A stretch of 64,000 bases of DNA from Deroplatys truncata (GCA_030765065.1 CM060986.1:74083573-74147572); one strand, 5' to 3'. Shown: positions 42,810-54,688, counted from the stretch's first letter. Numbers and translations are program-made. The notes: a model not told the origin generated them from the letters alone.

Positions 42810-45800
42810 ACCAAAGAACCCTGGGAGGTGCAAATGGGAAGCTGCGTTAGAAGTAATCATTCTAACTGTTTAATTAAAACTATTTGCTGTTTACTTTGAA
42901 TCACCCTTTGCTCTCAGACATTTAATACCAAGCATATTCGGAAGGGAAGTAAAACCAGTGGTCCTGTGTTGTATATTTACGGCACATAAAAGAACCTCAA
43001 CCTGATAAAGTGTCCTCTGAGCAAAATTTCCGGTCTTTCACGCCCAATGGGATGCTAAGAACCATAGTAGCTAAATAGCTTCCATAGATAAAAACGCAAT
43101 TTCAATTTTAGTAAGCATATTGAAAGGTATGTGTAACACTGACAGTGTCTACTATTTCCAAAAAGAGCAAGAATACTACATTGCTAGTATTATGCATACT
43201 GTCCGACACCCCTGGTCGGTTTGTTAGTAATCTTTTAAATAATCAAGTTGGCTCTGTTTATTCGCTTGAGAAATGTTTGCGATTAAGGAATGTCACTTTT
43301 GAAAATATTGTTAATTTATGGAAGTAATTGATCTAAGGCAGTTAAGAGTGGAATTGCTTTAAGGTTTAAGAGCCGGATGACATTTGCTGGGTTTGTCTTC
43401 AGTCAAGCACCTTAAGACAGCAGCAAGTAGTCAGAATTACATCATCAAAAAACCACAGCAGCAACAACAGCATCCGTAAAACCTACCCCATTCAAACATT
43501 TGGACATTTTGTCTATTCAAACCTTACGACTTCAAAACGTGACAATCCCAGTCCTGTGTTAATGTTTTGTATGAAAGAAGTCGCGCGACGTCGAAAAACA
43601 GTTACAAAAAAGTGACACTTCAAATCAAGCAACAACATGCGGTTGCTGTAGTGATGTGGCAAAACAACTGTTGCAAAATGGCGCGTTTTTAAATAGAATA
43701 TACGTCAACTTTCTCAAGAGTCTGATGCACCTCCGTTTCTTTTTATGGCACGGCTATGCCCAAATACTTTCTGGAGGAAATAAATAGACTTTCTTGACAA
43801 AGAAGAATGGTCGTAAATATTTCATTTGTTAGTGCATGCTCGGTGGTGTCAATTTATCATTTAGATTAGATCGGATAAGTATCAGCACTTAAATTCTATA
43901 TTTGACGGTGATTACGTCATGTTTACGCACCATATCCTGGTGAGCAAAAGGATACCGCATGTGCAAGAGGGGGGAGGGAATTAAATATGGTCTCTGGAAA
44001 TCCGATACACTCGCAAGTTATGTTTCTTAGTTTTTCTAGCGGATGTTGAAGTTAACACGTTTTAATCTCTTAGTGTGTTCGGTTGCTTATCTTAAAACAT
44101 TTATGACATGATATGTGTATGTATTGCAATATAAGGTCAGGAAGTGATTTTTACATAAAAGTTGAAAATGAACGAGAATATTCCCGTTATTCAATAAAGA
44201 ATTTCACCAACGCATTGTGTATAATGTTGTATGCAGGAATTGTATATTTCGAGAATGTAAAACGCTGAAATACTAGAGTAACCTGCTTGAATGTTCCCAA
44301 ATGTAAATTGAAATTATAATAGATTCAAGTGCACAGTGTCATTCCGAAGGCCGCGACAACATACACGGAAGGGCAGTGGTTTTGCCAACATGTGTAAACT
44401 GAGAATAGAAGTTGGCAATCCTGGATTAGTATGTAATAAAGTTTGTAATATCAATTTCCAGTGTACGGGTGCATACTCTGGAATGGAAGGCCAAGATAAA
44501 GTGCGGTCATGCAAAAAGTCTACTGCAAACATGGAGAGATTATAGGTTCCCCGGCATACTTTTGTCGTTAGAACTAATGAGTGTTAGAAAATGATAACCC
44601 GAATTGTTCGTGAATTGCATTCTCGGTATGAGAATTTTGCTGTTACATACATAAAGACCGAAGTTAATCCAAGTGAACACCGAGAGTTGCATTTTCTCTT
44701 AAAGTGAATTCTTCACATCCTCAACGTATTCGGAGAAAATGCTCACATATATCACTTTCTTCACCTATTGAATCTTTGGCTAGGCTCAGAGCTTGACGTG
44801 AGCAAAGTCTGAATGCTCTCAAAAACTCTTGGCAAGTGAACGAACAGGAAGATCCAAATCACGCAGGTCCCCATGGTGACCGTCCTTAACTGCCACTCCT
44901 CGATGATTATATTGCTCATCAACCGCACCGAAGCTAATGGCTCTCGTCAGCTTGGTCATGACCCTCAAGCATTAACAGGATGTTGGGATAGCTCTGGAAT
45001 TGTCTCACGGTATCTGGAAATAGCGGAGAAATCGTGAGACACGCCAGCCCTAGAGCACACGACTGACTCACTAAAGATGACCAAGTTTCTTCGACTGATA
45101 CAACCGTTTCTTCATGCAACGCCTTAACATTATGTAAAACTATAACACACAATTACAGTTCAATATTCACGTGACACATTTTGTAGATCATGTCCCTGCC
45201 GTTCTCAAGGTCCAAAGTTCGATATATTTGTCTTCTATTAACTAGGAGTATTGTTAGTAATTCAGGAACTAGGGAAAAGATTAGTTTGTTAAGAAATCAT
45301 ATTTGAAGTCGGAAAGCAAAGGATGTTAAAGGGGAATGTATGATCATTACAATACAATAAAATGGAAATAACTCGCTTAAACTTAAGTACTGCGCTAATC
45401 TTAGTATTTTGCTTATTTAAATGCAATTTATGGGATTACGTAACGATGAATGCCTGCCAAAAACTTGTCACCACACAAGTATTTACTGACTTAACAGTAG
45501 CCCATAAAAATTCGAATGTTGACAGTTATCTTTTTTCTCCGTGCTCCTTGTATGGCCGCAGCCTTGTACAGATTAACGCTGCATAATTAAATTAACAAGT
45601 TAGCTTAGCTTAGAACTCGGGCAAAGGCCTGAGCTTGCTAGGTTTCTATATAGCGCATCTTAATGAGTATAACTAAATAACGCAAGTGTGGGCCGAAGAG
45701 TAAACCAGCTTAAGAATAGTATGCCCTTCCAGTATTTTCTTGAAGTGCTTACCCTTCTGAAAATTGTTCTCACCTCATTCGAAAACAAAGGCAGAAAAGT

Positions 45801-46050
45801 AGAGAAATGCTGAGAAATAAAATTTAATAGCTTTGTTCACAGTACAACGAGAAGCCTTTTGGACGTAACGCATGCGCAGCACAATTTTCGAATTCGTAAA
45901 ATTAAATTGAGCATAGTAAATTAAACTGTGCAAGCGTCTGACAGTTGCGAACGGTTTCTGACATACTAAGAGCAAAGCCAACGCTTTAGAATCCATCAAA
46001 CGTTTAATTTTTAAGCCTCCATTTCTTTTGTAGCATATGAGGGTCCAATT
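42810..46050. other. Unassigned sequence, possible SINE body near 42.96 kb
   Basis: A stretch 'tttacggcacataaaagaac' to 'ttccggtctttcacgcccaa' (42975-43050) resembles the 3' body of a SINE, but no tRNA-like head was found. Elsewhere frames are short. 45362-45586 (+) starts with a hydrophobic, signal-like 'STALILVFCLFKC' but has no other support. Confidence 0.3.
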
Positions 46051-46053
46051 CTA

Positions 46054-46533
46054 CAGAGCGAACCAAAAAACTATGAACCGAATGCGCGGTGTTTTTCCTG
46101 TCCGCGTCATCGGCGCTCGTTGCTGTCTGCCGCTATCATAGAAAGGCGCGGATGAAACCATACAACACTTTTAAAACTACTTTTAAAGGCTTTACTTACC
46201 AAGTTTATGAAAGGAGATGCTGAAACTGGCCACTGCCGTTGTCCATACATTTTTGGCACCTCTTTAGGAAACTATCCATAACTCTCCGTAGTTCACATTG
46301 AGAAATGCTGGCCATTTCCTGGCGGATATTTTGTTTTAATTCTTTCAGGGTGTGTGGGTTTGTCTTGTACACTTTGTTATAAGTCACCCCAGAGATAGAA
46401 ATTGCAGGGGGTTAGGTCGGGGGACAGAGGGAGCCACAAATCTCTCCTAATAATTCTGTCCTCAAACACACTTTCATAAAGTTGGACAGGAAAAACACCG
46501 CGTAGCCGGTTCGTAGTCTTTTGGCTCTCTCTG
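46054..46533. mobile_element. Long-TIR MITE (family M), copy 2, internal TIR deletion
   Basis: It begins 'cagagcgaaccaaaaaacta' and ends 'cgtagtcttttggctctctc', with TA on both sides (46052-46053 and 46534-46535). Compared with full copies, about 90 bases of the right arm are missing between 'ataaagttgg' and 'acaggaaaaacaccgcg'. The minus strand of the centre encodes 'LWLPLSPDLTPCNFYLWGDL', the third-Asp block of a Tc1/mariner-type DDE transposase, then 'TNPHTLKELKQNIRQEMASI'. Confidence 0.92.
46205..46480 (-). pseudogene. Captured DDE transposase C-terminal scrap in MITE copy 2
   Basis: Minus-strand reading gives 'SPDLTPCNFYLWGDL' (catalytic Asp region), a K-V-Y-K-T-N-P-H-T-L-x-E-L-K block and 'RRVMDSFLKRCQKCMDNGSG', ending with 'FQHLLS'. 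This is the standard C-terminal end of insect Tc1/mariner-superfamily transposases. It indicates that the MITE derives from an autonomous element by internal deletion. There is a frameshift between the two blocks. Confidence 0.75.
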
Positions 46534-46539
46534 TATGTA

Positions 46540-48100
46540 GTTAACCTGAAGTTTATGAATGACAACCTAACAATGTCAATGCAATTCCTACATGTATCTT
46601 CAGGATTATTAGTATATCAGGAATAAACTATACATTCACTCTACAAGAAACAAACAATGGACATTGGCATTCTGTGTTTTATTTGTTTTTTAAACTGCGG
46701 TCTTCATAGGAAGATTTTAAACTGATGAAACTTGTTCTATTTTTTATGCTTTCCTAGTTTCTTCGTAACGGAAAATGCCGAATCTTTTATCCAACTATAA
46801 AGACATGAATCTTAAATAATGATATAATAAACGGTTTGTTGTGGACGCCTTCTTGAAAGTAAGGTTAAGGTCACGTTAGTGACGTCATGGAGTATGTACT
46901 AGTGGAAGGCTAACTGGTGAAAATAATTTATGGAGACTGCAATTATTTGAAACATTACTATATTATTAATAAGGAACGAATGAGATGTAAATTGCCAATG
47001 AAGCAAAATACACTTCTTTTTCATGTACAGATACATAACGCATTGCGAAGTTAACTTCCCGAATGCTTAAAAACTATACGAGGCACTTCTTGTATTAAAG
47101 TTTTAATTGTCATGTACAATTTAGGAAATTGTGCATGAAATTTAGACTTGTTATCATCCCATTAATTTCCATTTGGAATATATTAATGTAACACCGTAGA
47201 GGTAAAGGTACTGGGGCTAAAAATAAAAGAAAACAGGACATTTCTTACATTTCGAATGAGGGGAAGCAAGCTGTGCAGAACCTTTTTAAACAAAGCACAA
47301 GTGAAATTTAAATGTGGAACAACATGGGATGACGTTACAAAGTGAAAATGCAGATACTTGCATCTTAAAAGATAAAATATACTTTGTATTCTTTAAATGC
47401 TGCTCTATCAGGAGTATACGTAGATGTTTTGAACTACTAACTCTACAAGTGAAATTTTTTGCCGGTCTGTCGGAATACTCTACTGTGTTATTTTTGTGTA
47501 GTATCGTATATCTCTCACGATTTGACAGATATGTCCTTTATAGTTATTTTATTCTCTTTCCAATGTTTCAGTGCCTTTAATCTTAAAGACGTTATTCGAT
47601 TTTTTTTACCAAATATTCTTTATATCATGCTACAGATTTATACTCTTAAAAGTTTTAAAATAATGAAAGACATGGAAAATTAAATTGCTGAATTAATTGT
47701 CATTGCTGTTCTTTTTTTAATTTCTGGTAATTACAATTTTTTTAACTATGTTACCTGAGTTAGTTTTTAGTCGAAAGTAATAATGACTTTAAGAATAGGC
47801 ACAAAAAGCCATGCTTGTAACTTAGTATGTGTTGAAGCTGTAACATTTCGGTGACGCAATGTGTAAAAACAATACCTCTGACAAAAGGGCTGTAAAGTTG
47901 TAATTAACCTATCGAGTAGTAAAAGAGCTTTAAATCGTGTTTCTAATACAAGGAAAATTTAAAGTCCCCCCGCAATGAAGTTTTCACTGTTTTCGTCATT
48001 TTTTGATTTAATAAAAATTAATTTCACGAGTCGATAAAAACCCGTCATACCTTTCAACCGCAACGTGCTGTTACAATTGAGAGGTTATGTTCAAACAACT
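46540..48100. other. Unassigned AT-rich sequence
   Basis: Only AT-rich frames (88 codons or fewer, Phe/Tyr/Ile-rich) with no domain. No repeat was recognised. Confidence 0.4.
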
Positions 48101-48107
48101 GTTCCAT

Positions 48108-48302
48108 TTATTTCCGAATCATAATTAATTCACTTTCATACAGTTCTGAATCCCTGAAAGAACTCGACGCCAGAGGCTTTTCAATAATTTCACCTGCACA
48201 CTGGGAAATTCCGCTTCCGTGGTATGGCTTCAGGGTATTTGCCTTCTCCGAGTTTGGATCTGTAAAAGGCTTATCGACGTATCCTTTCAGAAGATTTCGA
48301 AA
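48108..48302 (-). CDS. Candidate terminal exon, unknown product
   Basis: On the minus strand a strong acceptor 'gtttttcatttaacag' (ending at about 48303) is followed by about 63 open codons: 'FRNLLKGYVDKPFTDPNSEK', then 'ANTLKPYHGSGISQC', then 'FRDSELYESELIMIRK' and a stop near 48108. The composition is soluble and protein-like, unlike chance AT-rich frames nearby. It could join the ORF at 48476-48862 upstream on the same strand, although no clean donor was found there. I do not recognise the family. Confidence 0.35.
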   Translation of the reverse strand, partial: FRNLLKGYVDKPFTDPNSEKANTLKPYHGSGISQCAGEIIEKPLASSSFRDSELYESELIMIRK

Positions 48303-48309
48303 CTGTTAA

Positions 48310-48450
48310 ATGAAAAACGTTGAAAAACACCAGAACATGTAAACTATAACATTAATTCTTTGTGCGTAAAAAAGAAAGCACAATTTCTCTGTGTTAATTT
48401 AGCTGCTGGAGTTTTTTGAAGTTGAGACGAATACTGTGCGTGCTTATTGA
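48310..48450 (-). repeat. Solo arm of the 63 kb long-TIR MITE (family N)
   Basis: Read on the minus strand, 'agtattcgtctcaacttcaa', then 'cagcagctaaattaa' and 'agtttacatgttctggtgtt', match both inverted arms of the element at 63345-63902. No second arm lies nearby. It occupies the gap between the two candidate exons on this strand. Confidence 0.7.
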
Positions 48451-48475
48451 GCTCATAAATACCCAAGTTTGTGGA

Positions 48476-48862
48476 CTAGGTTGCATGTAATCGCCGCTGT
48501 TCCATTACATAGGAGGAATCAGGAAACACAGCATGGGCACTGTGATTTGTCGTTATCTTCCGTTGCACATTTAAAGCCATGATAGGTGTTATTAATTCGG
48601 TGAATGCCTTTGTCAGACTCGGGTATTGGGCTCTTTGTTCCGCTATCGACGAAATAGCTTTACAATTCATAGGACCCAGAGCGGAACATATTCGGTTGGA
48701 CGATAGTTGATCCGAACGAGGTACCTTTTCGACCTGCTGATTGCATTCTGTGCTATCTTCGGAAACAAAGCAACGGAAGTGCTGCTGTGTGTATTCACCA
48801 AATTGTTTCCGGACGTGATGACGATGAGCATGACCTACTTGGCTGCGACAGGCCTGTTTCAC
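48476..48862 (-). CDS. ORF of 128 codons, unknown product
   Basis: It starts MKQACRSQVGHAHRHHVRKQ and ends 'SYVMEQRRLHAT'. GC content is near 48%, well above background, and the composition is balanced (Ser, Thr, Gln, His, Arg). No known domain, signal peptide or membrane segment is seen. The upstream minus-strand sequence stays GC-rich, so the true start may be further out or in another exon. It could be a host exon or part of an unknown element. Confidence 0.35.
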   Translation of the reverse strand: MKQACRSQVGHAHRHHVRKQFGEYTQQHFRCFVSEDSTECNQQVEKVPRSDQLSSNRICSALGPMNCKAISSIAEQRAQYPSLTKAFTELITPIMALNVQRKITTNHSAHAVFPDSSYVMEQRRLHAT

Positions 48863-49027
48863 TGTTGACCTGCTCTCTTGTGTGCTGCTGCGCGATGCGA
48901 CCGGATTTTACTTCGAGTAACACTTTTTGGATACTGAAACCTGTAATTTTCTCATCCCTTTTCTAGCGATGAGGTATTGCATGGTAAGCAAAATGTCGAC
49001 ATCGCTATTCCATGACCCCCTCCAAAA

Positions 49028-49712
49028 AAACTGATGTGTTGCACTCACATGACTTTCTCTTCTTTTGTACCAACTACTTTTACAAACTGGATTTAAAAAA
49101 AAAAAGAATAACGAATTCCCATTTTAGAAAAAGCATAATTATTGGAAAATTCACAGAAATAATAAGGAATATCTCGGAAATGATTCACGCCACAAAAAAT
49201 GTATATGACATAAATTGTGTGTTTTAACGAGATCTACATTTTATATGTGGTAAAACTTTGTCTATCTCTTACGGTTTACCAGTTGTGTAAAAGCCATTCA
49301 AAGTGAAAAGGACTTTTGGGGACATTCCCAGAAAATTCAAGATATACATTTCATTTTGCCATGAAAATATCTTAAACATATATATTTTAATCAAAATGTT
49401 AGAGCCATTTTTGAGAAAATCAAAGTTTTCGAAAAGTGTTTCATGTAAAGGGTAGTCTGGGGTGAGAGGATTTTCTTCAAAATCTTCGTGTTGCATCCTT
49501 GGAAGATACTACTCAAATACTAAGTGTAATATTTATCCAACTTTTCGCTTTTAGTTAGGCTATTCACAGACACTCAAGGACATGTTTTCAAAAATGCTTC
49601 ATTTGAATTCAGGGCACCTCAAAACATGTATTTCCGGTGAAATCTCGGTATCGAATTTTTGGGTGGATTGCAGTACTTCCCCTACTTGCTATACGTAGTA
49701 GAGAAAGTGATA
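49028..49712 (-). repeat. kb-repeat copy, reverse, internally shortened
   Basis: It begins 'ctgatgtgttgcactcacat' and 'gactttctcttcttttg'. It ends 'gcagtacttcccctacttgc' and 'gtagtagagaaagtga'. About 700 bases, with part of the left half deleted. It lacks an AC tract. Confidence 0.92.
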
Positions 49713-49807
49713 TGTTTAAAGTCTCTTGACTTAAAAAGAAGGCATTACCTACTTTTTCTACACATTAGTTTTGTTATATCTCTTGCACAAACTATTCTTA
49801 AGAAGCT

Positions 49808-50675
49808 TATTACTTTCTCTGCCACGTTAAGTAGGCAGAGAAGGTATTGCATTCCATCCAAAAATTTGATTCCGAAATTCCATCGTAAATACATGTTTTG
49901 AGGCCCCCGAATAAAAAAAAACATGTTTAGATAAGGGTCCGTGTGTCTCTGTGAACAGCATTACTCAAAAACGAAAAGTCGGATAAATACCACACATAGT
50001 ATTTAGGTTCAGCACCTTCCAAAGATACGACACGAAGATTTTCAAGAAAATGTCCCAGGCCAAACTATCCTTTACATAGAACACTTTTCGAAATTTTTTA
50101 TTTTCTAAAAGCTGGCTCTAGCAATTTTTATTAAATTACCATATATGAAAGATATTTACATGACAAATCAAATGTAATTATCTTAAATTTTTTTGGAATG
50201 CCTACAAAGACCTCTTCATTCGGAAGAATTTTGCATTATCTTGTATAACTGGTAAACGTTAAACGATAGAGAAAACGTACTGCACAAGGAATGTAGATCT
50301 CTTTAAAAAGCACAATTCATCTCAAATGCTTTTTGTGGTATAAGCTATTTCTGAGTTTTCCATTTCTAAAGGCTCGAATTGTTCATTTCTTGGTCATTCT
50401 CTTAAACTCCTGTCAACATTCAGTTGTTTCTCGCAATTGAATGGGAACAGTATGGAATTTTAAGGCCAGCATATAGCGTCCAGTTCTTAAACATTTGACT
50501 ATCGCCGTTCCCTTTGTATCTATAGCGAAATGTGTGATGTAGCAGTTTCAGCAAACGTTTATTTGGATTAAAATGCAGTAGATACAAAAATATTCTTGGT
50601 AAGAATAGTTTGTATACCCACTAATAAACGATAGAGGGTAGAGAAAGTCATGTGAGTGTATCACATAGGATTTTT
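49808..50675 (+). repeat. kb-repeat copy, forward, full length
   Basis: It starts 'ttactttctctgccacgtta' and 'agtaggcagagaagg' and ends 'gatagagggtagagaaagtc'. All consensus blocks are present, so it is a good reference copy for the family. No TIR-bounded coding region is present. Confidence 0.93.
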
Positions 50676-51230
50676 TCTATCTGTTTCATGCTAATCGGGA
50701 TATACGTTTGCAGAAGTGATTTCATTACACATTTCGTTTAGGTACAAGAGACCTAAGCGATAGCCAATTGTTTAAAAAGCGGATCGCTATGTGATGGTTA
50801 TGAAACTCCGTATGGCATTACGAGGAACAAAAGATGTTAATTTAGCTTTTCAAAAAAAGGTATAATAAAGTATTGGATAACTCAAACCAATAGGAATGAA
50901 TGCCTCGAAAACTTTTAGTTACAAAAAATTGACCAAATTGCGTATTGAATCTACTTGTTTTCGTGTGGTAAGTCCATCTCTAATAAAGAGGACTTCACAG
51001 GCTATTTCTAAAAACATTCAAATATATATTTTGTTAGTGATTCAAACCTCTGAAATATATTGTATTGTGATCAAAATAATTTAAGTAGTTATTTTTGAGA
51101 ACATAAAAAATGACCCAAAGTGGATTGGGGAACGTTGTTGAACATCTTCGTGTCGCATCTTTGAAGATGCTGTACTTAAATATGAAGCTTGGTACTTACC
51201 CAACTTTTAGTTTTTGAGGTATGGTGCGCG

Positions 51231-51278
<48 letters not shown>
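50645..51278 (-). repeat. kb-repeat copy, reverse, sharing its end with the previous copy
   Basis: The terminal 'agaaagtcatgtgagtgtat' serves as the end of the forward copy and the start of this reverse copy. It runs 'ttacacatttcgtttaggta' to 'cttacccaacttttagtttt' and terminates in a (GC)n/(AC)n tract. The part normally beyond the tract is missing. Confidence 0.9.
51225..51277. repeat. (GC)n-(AC)n compound microsatellite
   Basis: GC repeats at 51225-51239 pass directly into AC repeats at 51240-51277, at the native dinucleotide position of the kb-repeat. Confidence 0.97.
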
Positions 51279-51279
<1 letters not shown>

Positions 51280-51282
51280 ATT

Positions 51283-51650
51283 CTCTATCTTTATAATACT
51301 AGTATAGATTACTTATAACTTTTAAATTTGTCTATAAGCTTCCGAGCTCCGCTAATCCTTACTAAATAAGCAGGATGCGCATCCAACAAAACTAGGCTTG
51401 GTGTACTTCTATATTCAGTGCTTTAAATATTTCTGTTGGATTTACTAATTTTTAAGTAGAAGATGTAATTTGAAATACAAAGTGCAGATTCCATCGTTTT
51501 TCATGATTGTATCGATTTCTTTTATTGGACTGGAAAACTAACATCAAGACAGAATGACTTAAATTTTATATGCCAAAACCTAAGGGGACAGGACATTTAA
51601 TTTTTAACAATACAAAGTGTTTAGTTTAACTCTAACCATGATTCATTGCA
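51283..51650. other. Unassigned sequence
   Basis: Nothing was recognised upstream of the candidate exon. Confidence 0.4.
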
Positions 51651-51651
51651 G

Positions 51652-51782
51652 TTGAGGATCCATCAGATAATGATTCTCAAGCAGTACACGTCACTGGAGG
51701 GGTTAAACCCTTAAAGATGGGCGCGCCTTCTGGGAGTGGACATTACGAAAGCCCGATATCCGGCCGGACCTTCCCGGTATAG
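51652..51782 (+). CDS. Candidate terminal exon, unknown product
   Basis: An acceptor-like 'ctaaccatgattcattgcag' precedes 43 codons, 'EDPSDNDSQAVHVTGGVKPL', then 'KMGAPSGSGHYESPISGRTF' and 'PV' with a TAG stop at 51780-51782. The segment is GC-rich (above 50%) in AT-rich surroundings and hydrophilic. Phase requires one base from an upstream exon, which was not located. I recognise no family. A GC-rich chance frame is the main alternative. Confidence 0.35.
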
Positions 51783-51784
51783 AC

Positions 51785-52568
51785 ATCTCACCTTTGGGGC
51801 GTTACCGTTATACAAGCATCCTGGAGTATACCGATACAGAATTCAGTAACCTTCATAGGACTTTAATATGCTTTACATGGATCATAGTTTTGACATAAAC
51901 GCTGTCGGAGCTAATAAATATGTAATGTATCGCAAATAGATGCGTTTTTCATCCTCCCACTCTTCTCATTAGAAACCCATAACATATTATATGAGTCATC
52001 TGTGCTCCAAAGAGGGTCTGATAGGCCTGGGATGAGAGTTTAGACAAAGTTAAACGCAATCGATTAAGTGTTTTTTTAAGTTAATAACAGTAGTGCGAGG
52101 AATAGTTTACCATTAAATTTAATATTGGGTTAGCAAATATGATTTCAATAGGAACAACTAAAATGTTGACCTTTTATTTTGTTATTAATCAATCACTCAA
52201 CAATATAGTCTTTCACTGCAAACCCAGTCTTCTCCACTTTCTTTCGTTTACGCATCCCTATTTGTATCCGCATATATATGAGCCGTTTATTTTAATAGTC
52301 TTATCGCGTGATATCTTCTGCACCATTCCTTCAGTGCATATTTTAGCAAGCAATTTCCTCTTTTATCAGCTAAAAATGATTTAGGTAAGTTATCGAAGAA
52401 ATCCAGAGACAATAGAACGCAATAGAAACGCATAATGAACTGTCACCATGACAATTTATGTCAGTGCAATTTGATCCTCGGTGGTTAAATGGACGACTTC
52501 AGTCAACTGCTGAATGTATTGTACGGCTACCAGTTTTCTCCCATTCGTGTCCGCACTTACGCCCCATA
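51785..52568. other. Unassigned sequence
   Basis: No recognised gene or repeat. The 81-codon frame at 52139 is AT-rich and domainless. Confidence 0.4.
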
Positions 52569-52570
52569 AA

Positions 52571-52898
52571 GGGAAAACCAAAAAGCTACGAACCGGCTGC
52601 GCGGTGTTTTTCCTGTCCGTGTCCTCGGCGCTCGTTGCGGCACGGATGAAACAATACAACATTTTTAAAACTACTTTTAAAGGCTTTACTTACCAACTTT
52701 ATGAAATGAAATGAAATGCTGAAACTGGCAGCGTCGTTGTCCATACATTTTTGGCACCTCTTTAGGAAAATATGCATCACTCGCCGTAGTTCACGTTGGG
52801 AAATGCTGGCAATTTCTTGGCGGATATTTTGTTTTAATTCTTCCAGGGTGTGTGGGTTTGTGTTGTACACTTAATGTTTTAAGTTACCCCAGAGATAT
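52571..52898. mobile_element. Long-TIR MITE (family M), copy 3, right half lost
   Basis: The left arm from 'accaaaaagctacgaaccgg' and the centre up to 'aagttaccccagagat' are present. The right arm is absent, and the first few terminal bases are replaced by 'gggaaa'. The minus-strand centre reads 'TNPHTLEELKQNIRQEIASI', part of the transposase C-terminus. Confidence 0.88.
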
Positions 52899-52899
52899 C

Positions 52900-54405
52900 T
52901 AATAAAAGCAATAATATAGTGATTCTGTTAGAGTTATGTGAAATTCCGACACAAATTCCTTGCTTTGCGACGAATTTGACAGCACATTGCATCTTGATTT
53001 TACCCAGTAATATTTATGAACATTTCTTCAAACCCATAAAGTGGCTTACATTTATAAGAACTTAGAACATTCAGTTAACGCTATAGATTTTATTAGTAGG
53101 TATCTCCGTCCCTCTCTGGTTGCTTTGCATGCGCCTATGTATAGATACAAGAGTCGATGGAATGTTGCATTGACTAACTGCAGGAGCTACACTCAGGGAC
53201 AGGGTTCAATAATGATGCAATATATTTTGTAAACATCTCGCTTCCTTATTTAGGGGCATCACGTGCTTCTTGTAGCCAGTTTTGTGACTGCGAAGAAAAA
53301 GAAAAAAAATTAGCTGTGTGTGGAAGATAGGTGGCGTAATTCGATTTTTCGGACATCAGCAATGAGAAACTTATCATTTTGCGTCAACAAATGGCTAATA
53401 TTGCCAAGCATTACAGAAATCCAGAAAAAAAGTTCATCCATGTGTTGATAGACGCAATTCTTTAAAAAAAATTGGTTGCAAAATCCCTTTCTAAGTAGTC
53501 CAATCTGGCAACTCTGTGTTGTAGCCAAAATCCTAAGGACGTCATCTGAAGATAAAACTCCTCTTAGAGTTTCTTTATTAAGGGACATTGCCTTCAGTGA
53601 ACGCAATAATGAGCAAATTTGACCCTTGCTATATTAAGTTCTGAAAAAAAGAAAACTGGATTAATCGGGTATATCATCCACGTGGTTACACGAGGTTTCA
53701 TAATATAATCCTCTTGCGTAAATAAACCGCGCCTCCTTATGGTAAGATTCAGTGAGGAAATCTGATTGGAGAGTTACTCGTAGTTGTAGTGTAGCAGCTT
53801 TTCTTTTGACGACGCATCTTTGTTAGAGCCTTATCTATAGTGCCTTTTTTGGGGCAAAACAAAATTTTTTAGAAATATTTTTTTGCCTGCTGCGAATTAT
53901 TATAATTATTATCCAGTTCCAGGGATAAAATCTGTCTCCAATTTTCGTGATCTGTGGTTTTCAACTTCGAGCTTGCTTATAAACAGATATTTCGTAAATC
54001 TCTGAAAGCCCGTATTCTCTGCAAAATTCATAATATTTCGAAAGCATTTCACGTAATTCTCTTCTCATTCTTAAGATTCTAACACGCTTCGTGTTTTTTC
54101 TTTCTTTCTTAGCGTTCGCAGTTGAAAACAAAATCGACTTTCACATCCGGGCAAGCTGAAGACGAAATATTATCAACTTGTGTTGAAGAAAACAGTTGAG
54201 CTTCGAATCACAGAAACTTTATTAAAGCTAGCCACAGAAATTTCTACGAACAATTGTATATTTTTGGAAATGATTAAGATCCTTATATGCTAGTAAGGGT
54301 TTCGTTTAAGCTGCGTTATCGGAACGGTGAATATTCTTATCCACCTCATTGATACATCTACATAGAAACACTTTTAGTTGAATAATGCCCACTTGAAAAG
54401 CTGAA
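52900..54405. other. Unassigned sequence
   Basis: Frames of 98 codons or fewer without domains. The minus frame at 53310-53606 was examined and not recognised. Confidence 0.4.
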
Positions 54406-54409
54406 TAAC

Positions 54410-54510
54410 GTAAAAATGCAGTACTATGGCAGGGATTCGAACCATCGATCTTCTGCTATCCGTGACATCACTATATCGCTGAGCTACCACGACGACACAC
54501 CAGAACGATC
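54410..54510 (-). mobile_element. tRNA-derived SINE relic related to SINE-C
   Basis: On the minus strand, A box 'gtggtagctcagcgatatag' and B box 'ggttcgaatccctgcca', followed by 'tagtactgcatttttacg'. The arrangement and the 'gtgtgtcgtcgtgg' lead-in parallel SINE-C ('gtcggcatgttgccatgg'). The anticodon region does not fold convincingly. Confidence 0.6.
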
Positions 54511-54688
54511 ACTGAACTTATTCATCAGGTTCATACGAGTAGGTACATCCTGGCCGCAGATTCAGATACTTTCAGGTGTGTTACTCTTAGGGAGTTGCAC
54601 TGCAACAAACACTTTCAGGTTCCAGACTTCTAATTAACCACACTATTAGTATTTACTTGTGACTAACAAGCTCCGTAAGTTCACTGTA

